Origin: Gnetum montanum
Taxonomy: Eukaryota; Streptophyta; Gnetopsida; Gnetales; Gnetaceae
NCBI GenBank assembly: GCA_015680685.1
Contig: MNCI01027496.1
Location: 214,140-278,139, forward strand
Direction: 5' to 3'
Length of the DNA stretch: 64,000 bases
The stretch's first letter is position 1; each line of letters begins with the position of its first letter. Below the pieces are notes generated by a model. That model did not search any database and was not told where the DNA came from. It saw only the letters and a list, made by a program, of their open reading frames with translations. Of this stretch, positions 22,082 through 33,324 are shown piece by piece. Made by a program: the position numbers and the translations under genes.

Positions 22082-24560
22082 ATGGACCATCTAACGTCCA
22101 ACATGTGTTCTCACAGGAGAGAGGTATTTGAACCACCAGTGCCACAAGAATGTCGGGTGGTGTACAAACATCCTGATGAATATGTCCCTAATTTCACATT
22201 CATCCTACATCAGGATGAACATCTGCGATGGAAGGACATGGAGGGTAGCATTGTGCTACTACTTGATCGATCAACTCCTACGATGCTATATCATAATCTA
22301 GGCATATTGGGCATCTAGGAATGGGTGGCAGAGTATGTCATGGAGGATCATGACTACCGGGACTATCGTCCCATGGAGGCTCAATCGACAAGAGACCAGT
22401 AGAAGGCAGAGAGATATGAACAGCAGAAGGGAAAATAGTTTAGTAACCCCTTATTCTCACAGGGCTGCAAGACAATGGGGATCCCATATTTCATGATACC
22501 CTTTCAACTGAACTTTCCCTGGGGTAACAAATCCTCTAGTCAATCATTTAGAAAAAACCTCTAAGTGACCACGATCCTCAAGGGGATGGAGGGTCAGGTA
22601 GTAAGGCTGGGTAGGATGATCGAGATCGCCATCAAGGTAGATGGGGAGATTGACACCGGAGCGGTGCCGATGCCTCTCCTTCTTCTTCGTCCTCTCCCTC
22701 TCTTGCACCTTCATCCAGTTCAGGCTCTGAGCGTAACGGGGGAAGGCAGGAGCGAAAGGACGGTGGTAAATAGGTTCGAAAGGGACAATGTGAAGAAGCA
22801 TGTGACCAATCACACAGCGCTCACTGGCATGAAAGGAGGGGTAGCCAGAATTGTCATAGACATCATGGTCCCCAATAGGACTATGATTTGGATGAGCCAT
22901 TGTTAGCTACTTGGAGCATGCTCCAGATCACAGAGGTAATTCAAATTCCTAGTAGGCACATAAAGGATAGTCGAATCAAGCACGTTGATATGAACAACAT
23001 CCCCAAATTTGAAGGGGGATACAACTGTGATCCGTAGACCCACCTGCAGGCATTCCATGATGCCTGCACCCTACAAAACATTGATAATGATTGGAAAAGA
23101 CTAAAGCTATTCCCTCGCATACTCATCAAAGAAGCTGAAAGTTGGTACTAGTCCTTGGAGTCGGAATCAATTAGAAGATGGAGTATGATGCTTGAAATTC
23201 TCAATGACAAATATCAAACGTACTATAGAGTGGAAAATCTGAGACGACATATCAAAGGTTGGAAACAAGGGAATCATGAACCCTTGGATGCCACCATGAG
23301 CAGGTACTACTCATTGTTACATCGATGCCCTAGTCATGGTTACTCTCAGTGGGCACAGCTTCGCCACATCATTGATGGGCTCCATTTTGAAACATGAAAG
23401 ACCCTTGGTGTGTACGCCAAGGGATGACTATCAGAACTAAGGGCCCATCAATTGCAGCACCTCATTGAACAGGTGGCCAAGGAGGAAGGAGAACTTAGGA
23501 AAAAGGAGAGTGCAGAAGAATTCAACCGGGATCCTTCCCTCAGAAAGAGGGAGGTCCAATTTTGTGATGAGGAGGATGAATCACCATTGGAAGCAGCGGT
23601 GAATCGAAAGACTTTGCTGTTAGAAAAGTTTGCATCTGAAATATTGGCAAAGGTGGAAAAGATGTGGGACTCTTTGGACAAGAAATTTCAAAGTGTATTG
23701 AAAATTGTAGAAGAGTCCAGAGAAGAAGGTAACAACCGTGATCGGTGCAGAAAGAAGGGAGTTGAACGTGCCCAACATAAGGGTAAGGGAAAAGTTGTTG
23801 TAGTAGAGTAGGTTGTAGAATCTAACACTGAGGAGGATGATGAATGTGGCATATGCCAATATGAACATCCTAAGGGATGTTGTCCTATGGTGTCACATCT
23901 TCAAGAGTTTGGGGTGTACGCCAGTAGCAGCAAGGATATTATCCAAGTGGAATGCCCCCGAAATTGTATGAATACTTTCAACAGTGGTAGCAACCACAAG
24001 CATGGGGGATGTCACCTCCAAGGCAGCAGTACCCTTACAAATAGCCAGATCCTTATGTGTACCATGTTCAACAACTGGTCTCTCCAAGAGACTCTTCCAG
24101 TCATGCAACCTTTCCCAGTTATTACCACCCCCCTAAATATTTTTGACATCCATCTCCATGACCCAGGGGGCAAACCCACATCTCTTCTATCCTCAATCAC
24201 CTTCTCTTGCCACTCCTCCATAACATCCCACTTAGTTGCCACCTACTCCACCAATGCAAGGAGAAATACTGCCATAGCCACAACAATGAAACACTACAAG
24301 GGCTATTAACTTACAACTGGCACCTCAGCCGAGTGGACCGGAAGCCAAGCCACGAAAACCTCCTTTCTTTTGACCCAGCAATCTGAACACACACTCACCA
24401 TCGCCTGTGGCTAGTGCCTCTGAACCTACCAATGCCTTCACCATAATACCGCCCAAGCAGCCCTCCGGCCAACCACACTCCAACGTCCAGACAGTCATGC
24501 TCACACATGCCATGATTGATTGGATCAAAGCAGGTCATCTTCCCCAAAAATTGATAGATC
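22082..24560 (+). pseudogene. gag: gag of E4
   Basis: ATG at 22082 (MDHLTSNM) lies 146 nt after the LTR, the same distance as in E5. An N-terminal segment gives DEYVPNFTFILHQDE. After frameshifts, the capsid-like retrotransposon Gag domain spans about 22985-23500: NNIPKFEGGY, then SIRRWSMMLEILNDKYQTYY, then RYYSLLHRCPSHGY and LRHIIDGL. A Glu/Lys-rich helical region (23452-23811) follows, then the zinc knuckle CGICQYEHPKGCCP (23845-23886) with a later His (SHLQEF). The tail is Pro/Gln-rich. The knuckle form CX2CX3HX4C-P is that of Athila Gag, not CX2CX4HX4C. Confidence 0.75.
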
Positions 24561-25243
24561 TAGGAAGCCCCCTCATCTATCTTCAGGTGGCAAGGAATGA
24601 GCTGTGCAAAGCTCTTCTAAACTTGGGGTCAGGGATCAATTTGATCTCTCACGATATGTACAAGAATTGGAACTTGCCCTTGCTAAAGAAGAGAAACATC
24701 TAGCTCGAGTTAGCAGACTAGTTCATCACCGTTCCCTTGGGTTTGGTGGAGGACATTGTGACCGCTGTTTGTGGGTGGTCCTATCTTGCTGACTTCCTGG
24801 TCATCCGCATAGAGAATTGCAAGGGGAACTTTCCAATCATCATGGTAAGGGCCTAGCTAAGCACGGTGGATGAACGAATAGGACTCCGAGATCTATCCCT
24901 ATAAATTTCAAAGGAAAATCCTTTCGAGAAGATCAAGAAGAAGCATGTTCCATGCATCGCATACAGTGACTCAGGGTGCAACTGTGTGTAGCAATTATGG
25001 TATGCTAAGCAGATATCTATTCAAGCATGCAGTCAGTGTACCGAGGAATCACCTATTCAATAGTGCCTATATGCAGCAGCCACTAACCAAGAGGGCACCC
25101 AATGGCTGACAGCTGATCCTACTAGCAACACATTGTGCATGGAACCATTTGAGGAGCTAGTGCAAGCCTATGTTGAAAGCATGGACAAAATGGACGAGGT
25201 TCATCAACAGGTTTCCACTGTTGATGACCAAGATGATTAGGGG
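24500..25243 (+). pseudogene. Aspartic protease and linker of E4
   Basis: HLPQKLIDLGSPLIYLQVA leads to KALLNLGSGINLIS and HDMYKNWNLP. Where E5 has DSGS this copy has NLGS, so the catalytic Asp is lost. The downstream linker with TQWLTAD-like sequence (about 25090) leads to RT. Broken by frameshift and stops. Confidence 0.7.
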
Positions 25244-26341
25244 ATGCTACAAATCCCTGAGAGCTTCAAACAAGAACCCCTGGAGCTAAAGTCTTTACCG
25301 GTTCACTTGGAATACGCATTCTTGCAAAATGGCAAGTCGGTAATTATCAATGCCGCCCTTGCTCCTGAACAGAAAAAGAGATTGCTGAAAATGGTAAACA
25401 AATGGGTTGTTGCATTCGCATGGTCATATCCTGAGTTGACTGGAGTTGATCCCAGGGTCTGCCAGCATCGGATCTATCTTGATCCTTCCATGAAGCCACG
25501 ATGATAGCCACAAAGATGGTTGAATTCCAAATTGAAGCAGATCATAAAAGATGAAATTGAACAATTGCTAAAGGCGAGATTTATCTATTCTATTGTCGAT
25601 AGCGAATGGGTTAGCCCACTCATTATTGTGGCCAAGAAAGATGGCAAGTGGAGGGTCTGTATTAATTTTCGATTGCTCAATATGGAGACCTTCAAGGACC
25701 ACTTCCCACTCCCATTTGTGGACCAGGTGTTGGACACCATCGCAGGATACCATTACTACAGCTTTTTGGATGGTTATAGTGGTTATAACCAAATCCAAAT
25801 AGCAGTAGAGGACCAGGCCAAAACAACGTTCACAAGTCCATGGGGGACTTTTGCATATAAGAAGATGCCCTTTGGCCTGTACAATGTGCCTACTACGTTC
25901 CAAAGCCTTGTCCTAAGCATCTTCTAGCAACAAATCAGCAATGGTATGGAAGTCTTCATGGATGACTTCTCCACCTATGGGGCCATGTTCTCGCAAGCCT
26001 TGGACTGTCTGGAGTAGGTTCTAAAGAGGTGCGTGGACACCAATCTACGGCTCAATTGGAAAAAGAGCCATTTGATGGTCTAAGAGGGCATTGTGCTAGG
26101 GCATCGCATCTCACAAACAGGGATCAACGTAGACCCTGAAAAGATCAGGGTCATCCAAGGAATCACCCACCAACCAAGTACCGTCAAAGATGTTCGGTCA
26201 TTCCTTGGACACACTGGTTACTATCGGTGTTTCATTGAGCACTTCTTGAAGATCGCTAGGCTGTTGGTAGAACTTACAAAGAAGGATGCTCCATTCATTT
26301 GGACCAAGGAATGCGAGTCTGCATTCCAAGTGTTGAAATAG
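25244..26341 (+). pseudogene. pol: Reverse transcriptase of E4
   Basis: A mostly single frame with isolated stops. The N-terminal linker (LELKSLPVHLEYAF, VDPRVCQHRIYLDP) is typical of Athila/Tat RT. Then KARFIYSIVDSEWVSPL, WRVCINFRLLN, FLDGYSGYNQI near 25763 (first catalytic Asp), PFGLYNVPTTFQ and FMDDFSTYG at 25954-25980 (the catalytic DD pair kept). GHRISQTGI and SFLGHTGYYRCFI (thumb) follow. Stops interrupt it, for example after QSLVLSIF (25927). It would have copied element RNA into cDNA in cytoplasmic particles. Confidence 0.85.
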
Positions 26342-26690
26342 AAACTTGTAGAAGCTCCAGTTCTATGGGCACCTGATGGTTCAAACCCTTTAACATTATG
26401 ACAGATGCCTCCAACTACACCTTGGGAGCCATACTTACATAGTGTGATGATCAGAAATGTCCATATTATATCCACTATGCAAGCCATAGCATTGTGGGTG
26501 CTCAGCTAAACTACACCACCACCGAGAAAGAGTTGATGATGGTGGTGTTCACCTTGGATAAATTTCAGCACTATGTGCTCGGATACAAGGTGTTTGTGCA
26601 CATGGACCACAGTGCTATCCAGTTCCTGATGAAAAAACCAATGGTGAGCCCCTGCATAATCTAGTGGCTGGTGATTATTTAGGAGTTTGA
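26342..26690 (+). pseudogene. pol: RNase H domain of E4
   Basis: MTDASNYTLGAIL at about 26398-26437 carries the first catalytic Asp. The segment with TTEKELMMVVFTLDKFQHYV (catalytic Glu region) and VHMDHSAIQFLM (Asp) follows. The normal Ty3/gypsy RNase H is placed right after RT. Frameshift and stops are present. I see no second RNase H of the kind found in Tat elements. Confidence 0.75.
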
Positions 26691-26697
26691 TCTTACC

Positions 26698-28058
26698 ATG
26701 GTAGATCTAAAGAGGATCGAGAATGTGGTTACTCGCCACTTGTCTCAGTTGCGATGGGATCATGCAGAAGAGGAGGAGCCCTTATCCGACCAGTTTCCAG
26801 ATGAACTCCTCTTCACAGGTGTAGTTGATCCTCAAGCACCCAAGGAATCCCCTTGGTTCAACCGCATCCTCACCTACCTCACAACCCAAGAGCTACCAAA
26901 GGAGTGGAACCATCAACTGAAACAATAGTTTCTCCATAAGGCCAAGAATTTCATGGAAATTAATGACCACCTTTATAAGGTGTGTGCATATGGCCTGGTT
27001 CGATGGTGTGTCCCCAATGACGATACGCTGCACGTCCTCCAAGATGCTCACGAAGGCCCTTATGGGCACCACTATGTTGGACGTCGCACGACCATTAAAA
27101 TCATGCTTGCAGGGTATTACTGGCCTAAAATCTTCAGGGATGCATAATGGTTCATCCACTCTTGCAAATGATGCCAGAGGGATGGTGGGATGATGGCACG
27201 GTTGGAGGGACCTCAACAGTGGATCCAACCACTAGAGCCCTTCGACATCTAGGGTATCGACTTCATGGGGCCCATCACCCCTTGTCAAATAGAAAGACAT
27301 ACATCATCATAGTTGTGGACTACTGTACAAAGTGGGCAGAAGTGGCAGCCGTCGTTGACTATTCTTCCAACACTGCTGCACGATTTTTCTAGCAACAAAT
27401 CGTTACCAAGTTTAGAGTGTCACGTTCACTCATTTCTAACAATGGGACTCACTTCACGGGTATCACTTTTCAGAAACTCATGCAACGCTTAGGGGTAACA
27501 CATAAATTTACAACACCCTATCACCCCCAAGCCAACGGGCAAGCCAAAGTCATCAATATGGAGATCACCAGGATCCTTACTCGAACCATTAGCAAATACA
27601 GGATGGATTGGAGTACCAAGCTCAACGATGCCCTATGGGCCTATCACTCCACTTGGAAACTTCCTGTAGGGTACTCTCCCTATGAGTTAGTGTACGAAAA
27701 GTTGCCAATGCTTCCAATCCAAGTAGAACTCTAGAAACTATCCACCGCCAATGACCTCGACCTCGACCTACCACTAGCACAACATGAACAACTAATCAAT
27801 TTAAGAGTGCTAGATGAGAACCGATTAGTGGCCCTGTTTTCAAATGAAATCCACAATGCCTATAACAAGAAACGACATGATCTTAGGATTCAGAAGGTCA
27901 CATTTAGATGTGGAGACAAGGTGTTGTATTGGAACCCCTCACATGTATCCCAACTGACCAAGTTTCAAACACTATGGGAGGGACCTTATATTATCTTTGA
28001 AACCTTTCCATCCGGGGCCTTGCTGATCCCCAAACCTGAGGACTCCACCAGAACATAG
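26698..28058 (+). pseudogene. pol: Integrase of E4
   Basis: Zinc-binding domain: DAHEGPYGHHYVGRRTT, then YYWPKIFRDA and a CxxC pair near 27165-27175. Core: GIDFMGPI (first Asp, near 27250), VDYCTKWAEVAAV, SLISNNGTHFTG (27420 onward; the usual Asp of SDNG is Asn) and NGQAKVINMEI (Glu of the usual GQ-x-E is Lys). Two of three catalytic residues are therefore lost. The C-terminal part GDKVLYWNPSHV, LWEGPYIIFETFPSGALLI ends about 28058. Split over two frames. Confidence 0.8.
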
Positions 28059-29710
28059 TTAGTCAACCGCCAGCAACTAAAACCTTTCCGTGAACTCCAT
28101 GCAACTAGTGCCACTACCTCATCATCATCCATTCGACCACGTTCCATTTTTCGTGTCTCCTCCTTTCCACCTAGTTGTGGGGGAGACCATCATCCCTACT
28201 AATCCATTTCACTACACCCCTCATCATTTTGTCATTTTTTATTTTACACTTTTTTGTTTTACACTTTTTTTTCACCATCGTTCATACGTTTGCACATTCT
28301 TTGAACATCTTTTTCTTTTCTTTACTTATTTTTCGTTTCTTTGTACTTGTCCATTTTTTTGTGTAATTGCTAATACGTCATTGTATTGTCTTCAGATGTC
28401 TAATGCAGTTGGTTTTCATATGATGGGTACTATATTAGTCTTCCACGTTATCTGTTCCCACCATTGCATGGTTGTCCTTGGATTTTACGTTTGTTTTCAC
28501 TTCATAAACTTGGCAGTGAGTCCACGTCATTCGCCCATTCACCATTCCATGGTTTTTCTTCTATTGTGAACATGCAACCCCTTCACTTAAAAACATTATA
28601 ATTAATGTGTGACTTATGTAGTTCCCAGACTCAGGAATGACCCACTGGTTGAATCAGGTGTGAATTTAAGGGGAATGCTTTATTCATCGTTCTGTTCTAT
28701 TCCCTAGGTTGCGATTGTGCCCTTACGAATTTCCTACCACTCCAAGTCTTTCTCCATGGAAGCTTCTGGGCAGTTCAACCTTGCATGGTGTGGTCCTCAC
28801 CAAAAAATACAAAAAAAAAACAAAAACAAAAAAAAAAGAAATAAACATGAGGATTCAACGCATACCCCTTGGTTGAATGCATGCACACATGCATGGATCT
28901 TCACATGGTGTGGTTCCCCCAAACAAAAGCAAAGGAAAACAACTCACTGTGGGAATTCAAAGCACACCCCTTAGACCACCTCTCACGGGTCATACGCATT
29001 AGTTATGGGACTTCCTTGGTCCCCTCTAACTTTGTCCCATTTTACTTCCTTCTTCTTACGTTTACTGGAGCGGTGGTTCTCTGTGGGGTCATTCTTGCTT
29101 CCTTGGGGGATGGCCGGGACTTCATCTATTGCTGTGATGTCACTGACTGTGGATGGTTTTGGGTCTGACCTTAGGAAAGGTTCTACTGGGTCACTTAACC
29201 ACAATCGCACACGGGGTTTCATGTGGCCAACACTCAGAATTTCCATTCTCTCCTCTCCCTTTGTTCCCACTTCTCTCTGTCCTCACTTCACTGTCCTTTT
29301 TATGTTTTGTGTGTTCGTTGTGTTTTCTGTAGGCCTCTCATGCCTTGGTGGGATCTCTTGGTTTGGAGTCTTAACTAGCCAACACTAATTCTTGGCACCT
29401 GGGCCCACGAACCCTAGTGTTGAGGGTATGCAGGGGCTATGAAGGCTATTGCCTGCTATGGGGAGGACCCACCTATGTATTCCTGGTCCAGCTTATTCAG
29501 CCTCCCATCCTTTGGATTTCTTGGTCAATTGGTTTCAGTGTCCCATCGTTCAGTTTCTTCCTCACGAAGTTCTTGTTGTGTCTCGTTCTCCAATTTTGTC
29601 TCCTTTTCATGCTCCATTACCTTCCTCATATCCTCAACCATGATCATGCCTTTCAAGCGCTTCAACTGCTCCAATTTGGCTTTTCAAATTCATCATTTCA
29701 GGTGTTTTAT

Positions 29711-29796
29711 GGGTTGGTCAATGTTGGTCAACAGGTGTACAGGACTGCGTATACGTGGCCCTGTTGAAGCAGCACCCAACCCCTATATATACACCT
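29711..29796 (+). promoter_or_regulatory. Internal U3-like array with TATA box (E4)
   Basis: GGTCAATGTTGGTCAAC, GCGTATACGTGGCC and CTGTTGAAGCAGC are followed by TATATATA at 29784-29791. The units resemble those in the E4 LTRs (GTCAAC, GCATATACGCAGC, GTTGACGTGGCC). It lies about 430 bp upstream of the 3' ORF start. Confidence 0.55.
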
Positions 29797-29950
29797 ACTT
29801 CGCTTTGCATTTTCATCATTTGGAATCAAAATTGAGGGGAGTTTTTACCATTTTTTCTGCCTAACCCTTCCCAACGCACCTACATTCCATCGCGTGTCTG
29901 CATCAACCTATCCTTGCCCTTTTACGCAACTGGAGTTATGCTCTCAGTTG

Positions 29951-30015
29951 NNNNNNNNNNNNNNNNNNNNNNNNNNNNNNNNNNNNNNNNNNNNNNNNNN
30001 NNNNNNNNNNNNNNN
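29951..30015. other. Assembly gap of 65 N within a G-rich tract
   Basis: CTCAGTTG precedes the gap and AGGGGGGGTGG follows. In E2 the same spot reads CTTAGTTGGTAGGGG with further G runs, so the gap probably hides the G-rich polypurine-like tract. Confidence 0.75.
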
Positions 30016-30219
30016 AGGGGGGGTGGTGCCTTTGTGTAATTAGTTAATTAATTAGTTTTTTAATTACAAAAACTTTCTCCCTAACCCATAAATTAACATT
30101 TTGGAAGACTTAACGGTGTGCCTATGCCAATAACATAACTTGGTCAAACTGAGAAAGTATATATGGACCATCTTAAGCTACTTATGAATGGTCTAACAGG
30201 AAGTTATGTTTGATTGCAA

Positions 30220-33073
30220 ATGGAACCCAAATCGAGGCACCCAGGAGATGAAGGACCATCATAACCAAGGGACAAGCAGCCACGCATGGGAAGGGGATGA
30301 GGTATGCAAATGCTAGAGCATGCAGAGGGCTCTCATGCAACTGGGCCCTTCCGTGAAAGACCTGACGTGGAATTTGTTCATCAGATTCCTGAAGAGGAGA
30401 TTCCCAGCGAGCAATCGCTTAGGGATGAGACTCCTGGGATAGCACCATAGCTTGAGGTCACCCTGACCCAAGCCTACCTTGATGCTATCAAGCCACGCGA
30501 GATGCAGGGAATGGTCCTCCAAGAGCTAAATTTTGGACCATTCCTCAAGAACGTGCCAGAAGACATGAGGCTCCAACTGCAGAACTCTCCAATGTGGAAA
30601 ATCATCACAACCAGTGGTGAATGGTACTTAGGAGAAACTTATCTCTTCTGGACGAATCAGTAACCAGGGTCTAAAGTAAGAATCAAAGACATTTATGTCT
30701 CTTGCTCTTCAAAGGTGATAGTGTAGGCTCTGGGGTTACCCAAAATTGGGGGGATGTGGTAGAAATTCCAAAGCAGGCCAATCCATAGGTAAAGGCGCAA
30801 TGGACCAAACGGTGCTACGAGGTAGAGCATAAGGAATTTGGCTCCTTCACCATAGCGAAGAGAGTGTACTCAAAGATTGCGTCTTACCACTTGAACCCAA
30901 CGGTAAGACCCAATAAAATCACAGCCTTCTCTACTCGTGCGTGTGTCGCCTTGAGTGGGAAATTCCCCATGAGTCTTCCATAGCTGCTATTTTTGGAGAT
31001 TGAAAAGAGGTTCGCTGAGAACGAATGTGGAAGATGAGCTTTTCCTTTTCCCTGCCTAATTTGAAAGCTGTGCAAATGGGTAGGGATAGCACGATATTCC
31101 AATGATATAATCTGGCGTGCCCCAATTGCCTCGTGGCAAGAGATGATGAAAGATAAAACTCCTGCCACCACACAAATAGAGGAGGAGTAGCAACCACCTC
31201 CACCACCTACAAAAATAATGCAGCTGGGCTCACAAACCATGGTAGAATACATCTGTGACATCCGGGAAATGCTCTTGAGCCCGCAAGAGCAATCTGAAAA
31301 GACTAGTGGAGGAGAAGACCCTTTGATCTATCGCCCTACCATGAGCCACCTGGAGCAAGTAGCTCAATCAGTTAGCTTGCTTGAAAGGGTAAGGTCGATA
31401 TTCTCCATCGCCCAAGCACAAGTTCCAACCAGAATAGATCCAAGCATCCAAGTTGTATCAACCTCAACCCAACAATTATTCCCCGAAATCTTAGGGAATG
31501 CTGCTACCTTCTTGGTATGCTTGGAAGATGGTGAAGAGGCGACGGTCCTGGTGATGCAGCACTAGGGATAGGAAGTTGCGGTTAAAGTGGTTTCTAACAT
31601 AATTGCTATGGCTCTCAATGCACCGATAGCACCTGTACTAAACATTCATGGACTATAAGATGTACAGGTGTCTATCAGAACTTCACGTAGACAGATTGAT
31701 GCAGCCCAACATGAAGAGTTGTTGGACCAACTGGTGGAAACTGGGCAACCACTTCTGGATGTCTTTGACCTTCCGAACAACATTACTGCAACCTAGTTGG
31801 AGTTGCTCTCGGCAAGAGGTAAGAGCCTTATTTTGGAAGGGCAACTTGAAGCTACTTAGGTTGCTTGTTAGTGCTTGACAACTGAGGTAGCCCAATTAAG
31901 AGCCCATCTTGTTGATCCAGCCATCCTCAACTGCGAAATCACTAGAGATGAAGCTTTTCAACAGCTTCAACTTAAACTTCAGATCATTGAGGATGTGCAA
32001 GAGACAGTGATCTTTGACAATTGCTCGGCAGATGCTTGAGCATATTACTTAGAAAAGGACTTGGTGGAGGTTCGCTAGGAGAACATGCAGCTGATTATGG
32101 AGCTTCATCGCATGCACAATGTTGGTGCAGAGAATGAACACATGAAAAATTTCATCCACTAACAATAGGAGGAGCTAGCCAGGGTGAATGCTGACATAAG
32201 AAGGTTGGCTGCTGGAAAATCAAAATCTGTCAATGGAGGAGATTCGGGCATTACGACAAAAGTGTGTAATTGAAATTTCCGCTTGGAAGAATGAGGCCCT
32301 AAAATTTGAAAAATTTAAAAATCATTACAGGGACCAAGTGGGATTGCAGAAGGAGGTAAATGAGAAGCACATTGAAGTCACCAAAGCCAAGATGAACTAA
32401 GCACTCCAGCAACTCTGAGAGGGAGGCAATGTATGGCAATCTATCTTCGATGGGTTGAACACCTACAATAAAGTAGAAATCCACCTGAAGAAGCTGTAGA
32501 TTGGGGAGATGATAGAGTACATGGAGTTGGCCAACATTCGATATGCAAACCTGGCTATGCTCACAGCTGGGAGACCACGGTCAGAATTGGAAAAACAAGT
32601 GGCCGCCTCGTATTCCCTATATGAGGGAGAGTTCCAGGTGCACAAGGCAATAAAACAAAAGCTGGCAACAGAAAATGTAGGACTCGAGGTCCTCCGCACA
32701 AGCTTTGAAGGACAATGTACAGTCGTAGAGGACCTAGGCTATAGAATGAATGACTACCAGCAACTGTAGGCATCAGTCCGAGCGTTCGACATCGAACGTA
32801 AGCAGTTCGCAGCCTATTTTGTCACTAAAAGAACTCCTTCTAGCGCTGCCATGTCCTTGGGAGGTTCCAGTTCTAGCACACATTGGAGAAGCTTCCTGGA
32901 TAGTGAACGATCCCAAAAGCAAAGAAGAAAAAATGAGGGCTCTCTTGGAAGCTTTCTGGCTACCTCCAAAAGTTGTAGCTGCCACGGGGTAACCGTCATT
33001 CATGCTGCCACCAATGCATGGGCTAAAGGCTGGAGAAGGTCCATAAGAACCACCACCCCCAAGGATGGTGTGA
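30220..33073 (+). pseudogene. 3' ORF of E4
   Basis: About 951 codons. ATG at 30220 (MEPKSRHPGDEGPS) follows GATTGCAA. The N-terminal part is Pro/Glu-rich; then VTLTQAYLDAIKP, ELNFGPFLKN, LQNSPMWKI and SGEWYLGETYLFWTN (about codons 85-145), then IKDIYVSCSSKVI with ALGLPKIGG. The middle domain (31218-31565 onward) includes ATFLVCLEDGEEATVLVMQH. The tail (about 31900-32830) is heptad-like and rich in Glu, Leu, Gln and Lys. The C-terminus LPCPWEVPVL, ASWIVNDPKSKEEKM is shared with E7. It ends at TGA 33071-33073. Stops and two or three frameshifts. No transmembrane stretch seen, unlike env-like proteins. A structural or regulatory role is possible; the function is unknown. Confidence 0.75.
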
Positions 33074-33310
33074 TCTTCTCCAGTAATTTTGAGCATCATC
33101 CTACATAGCAGAGGCTCCAGGACTAGCAAGGTGTTCAATTTTATCTCTAAACACTGGCATTTTTGCAACTTGTCCTCCTCTCTAACTCTGGCACTTGGTC
33201 AAATTCATGTTGTGTCATGTGTATGTCATGTATGTGTTTAAGTTATGTGTGTTGTAAATAAGAATCCATACCTTCCAAATTGTAAAGTAGCTTGAGGACA
33301 AGTTTTTGAT

Positions 33311-33324
33311 CAGTCGTGGGGGTA
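33311..33324 (+). other. Polypurine tract of E4
   Basis: CAGTCGTGGGGGTA directly precedes the LTR start TGATTAAGTG. Confidence 0.75.

Larger units (their letters stand above)
28059..30219 (+). other. Untranslated region of E4
   Basis: Opens with CCTAGTTGTGGGGGAGACC (28170-28188), a polypurine-like motif. T-rich tract at 28220-28365. The block GCATGGTGTGG, A-rich run, then ATTCAA-n-GCACACCCCTTA occurs twice in tandem (about 28780-28875 and 28900-28975) and once in E5. The block CTATGGGGAGGACCCACC is at 29455-29473. A U3-like array lies at 29711-29796 and the N gap at 29951-30015. An open frame of 159 codons (28090-28569) is Phe/His-rich, covers the T tract and has no match in other copies; I treat it as chance. 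Confidence 0.65.

Noticed and set aside
22544-22900. 118-codon minus-strand frame opposite gag
   Set aside because: Shadow of the plus-strand Gag linker; its plus frame matches the family, the minus frame matches nothing.
28090-28569. Open frame of 159 codons after integrase in E4
   Set aside because: Composition follows a T-rich tract (Phe/His/Leu), and no homologous frame exists at the same place in E2 or E5.
29005-29864. Several overlapping open frames of 115-141 codons in the E4 UTR
   Set aside because: They overlap in different frames, lack conservation in other copies and show no domain; chance in a UTR with few stops.
30884-31261. 125-codon minus-strand frame opposite the 3' ORF of E4
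   Set aside because: Antisense to the conserved plus-strand 3' ORF; no support in other copies.
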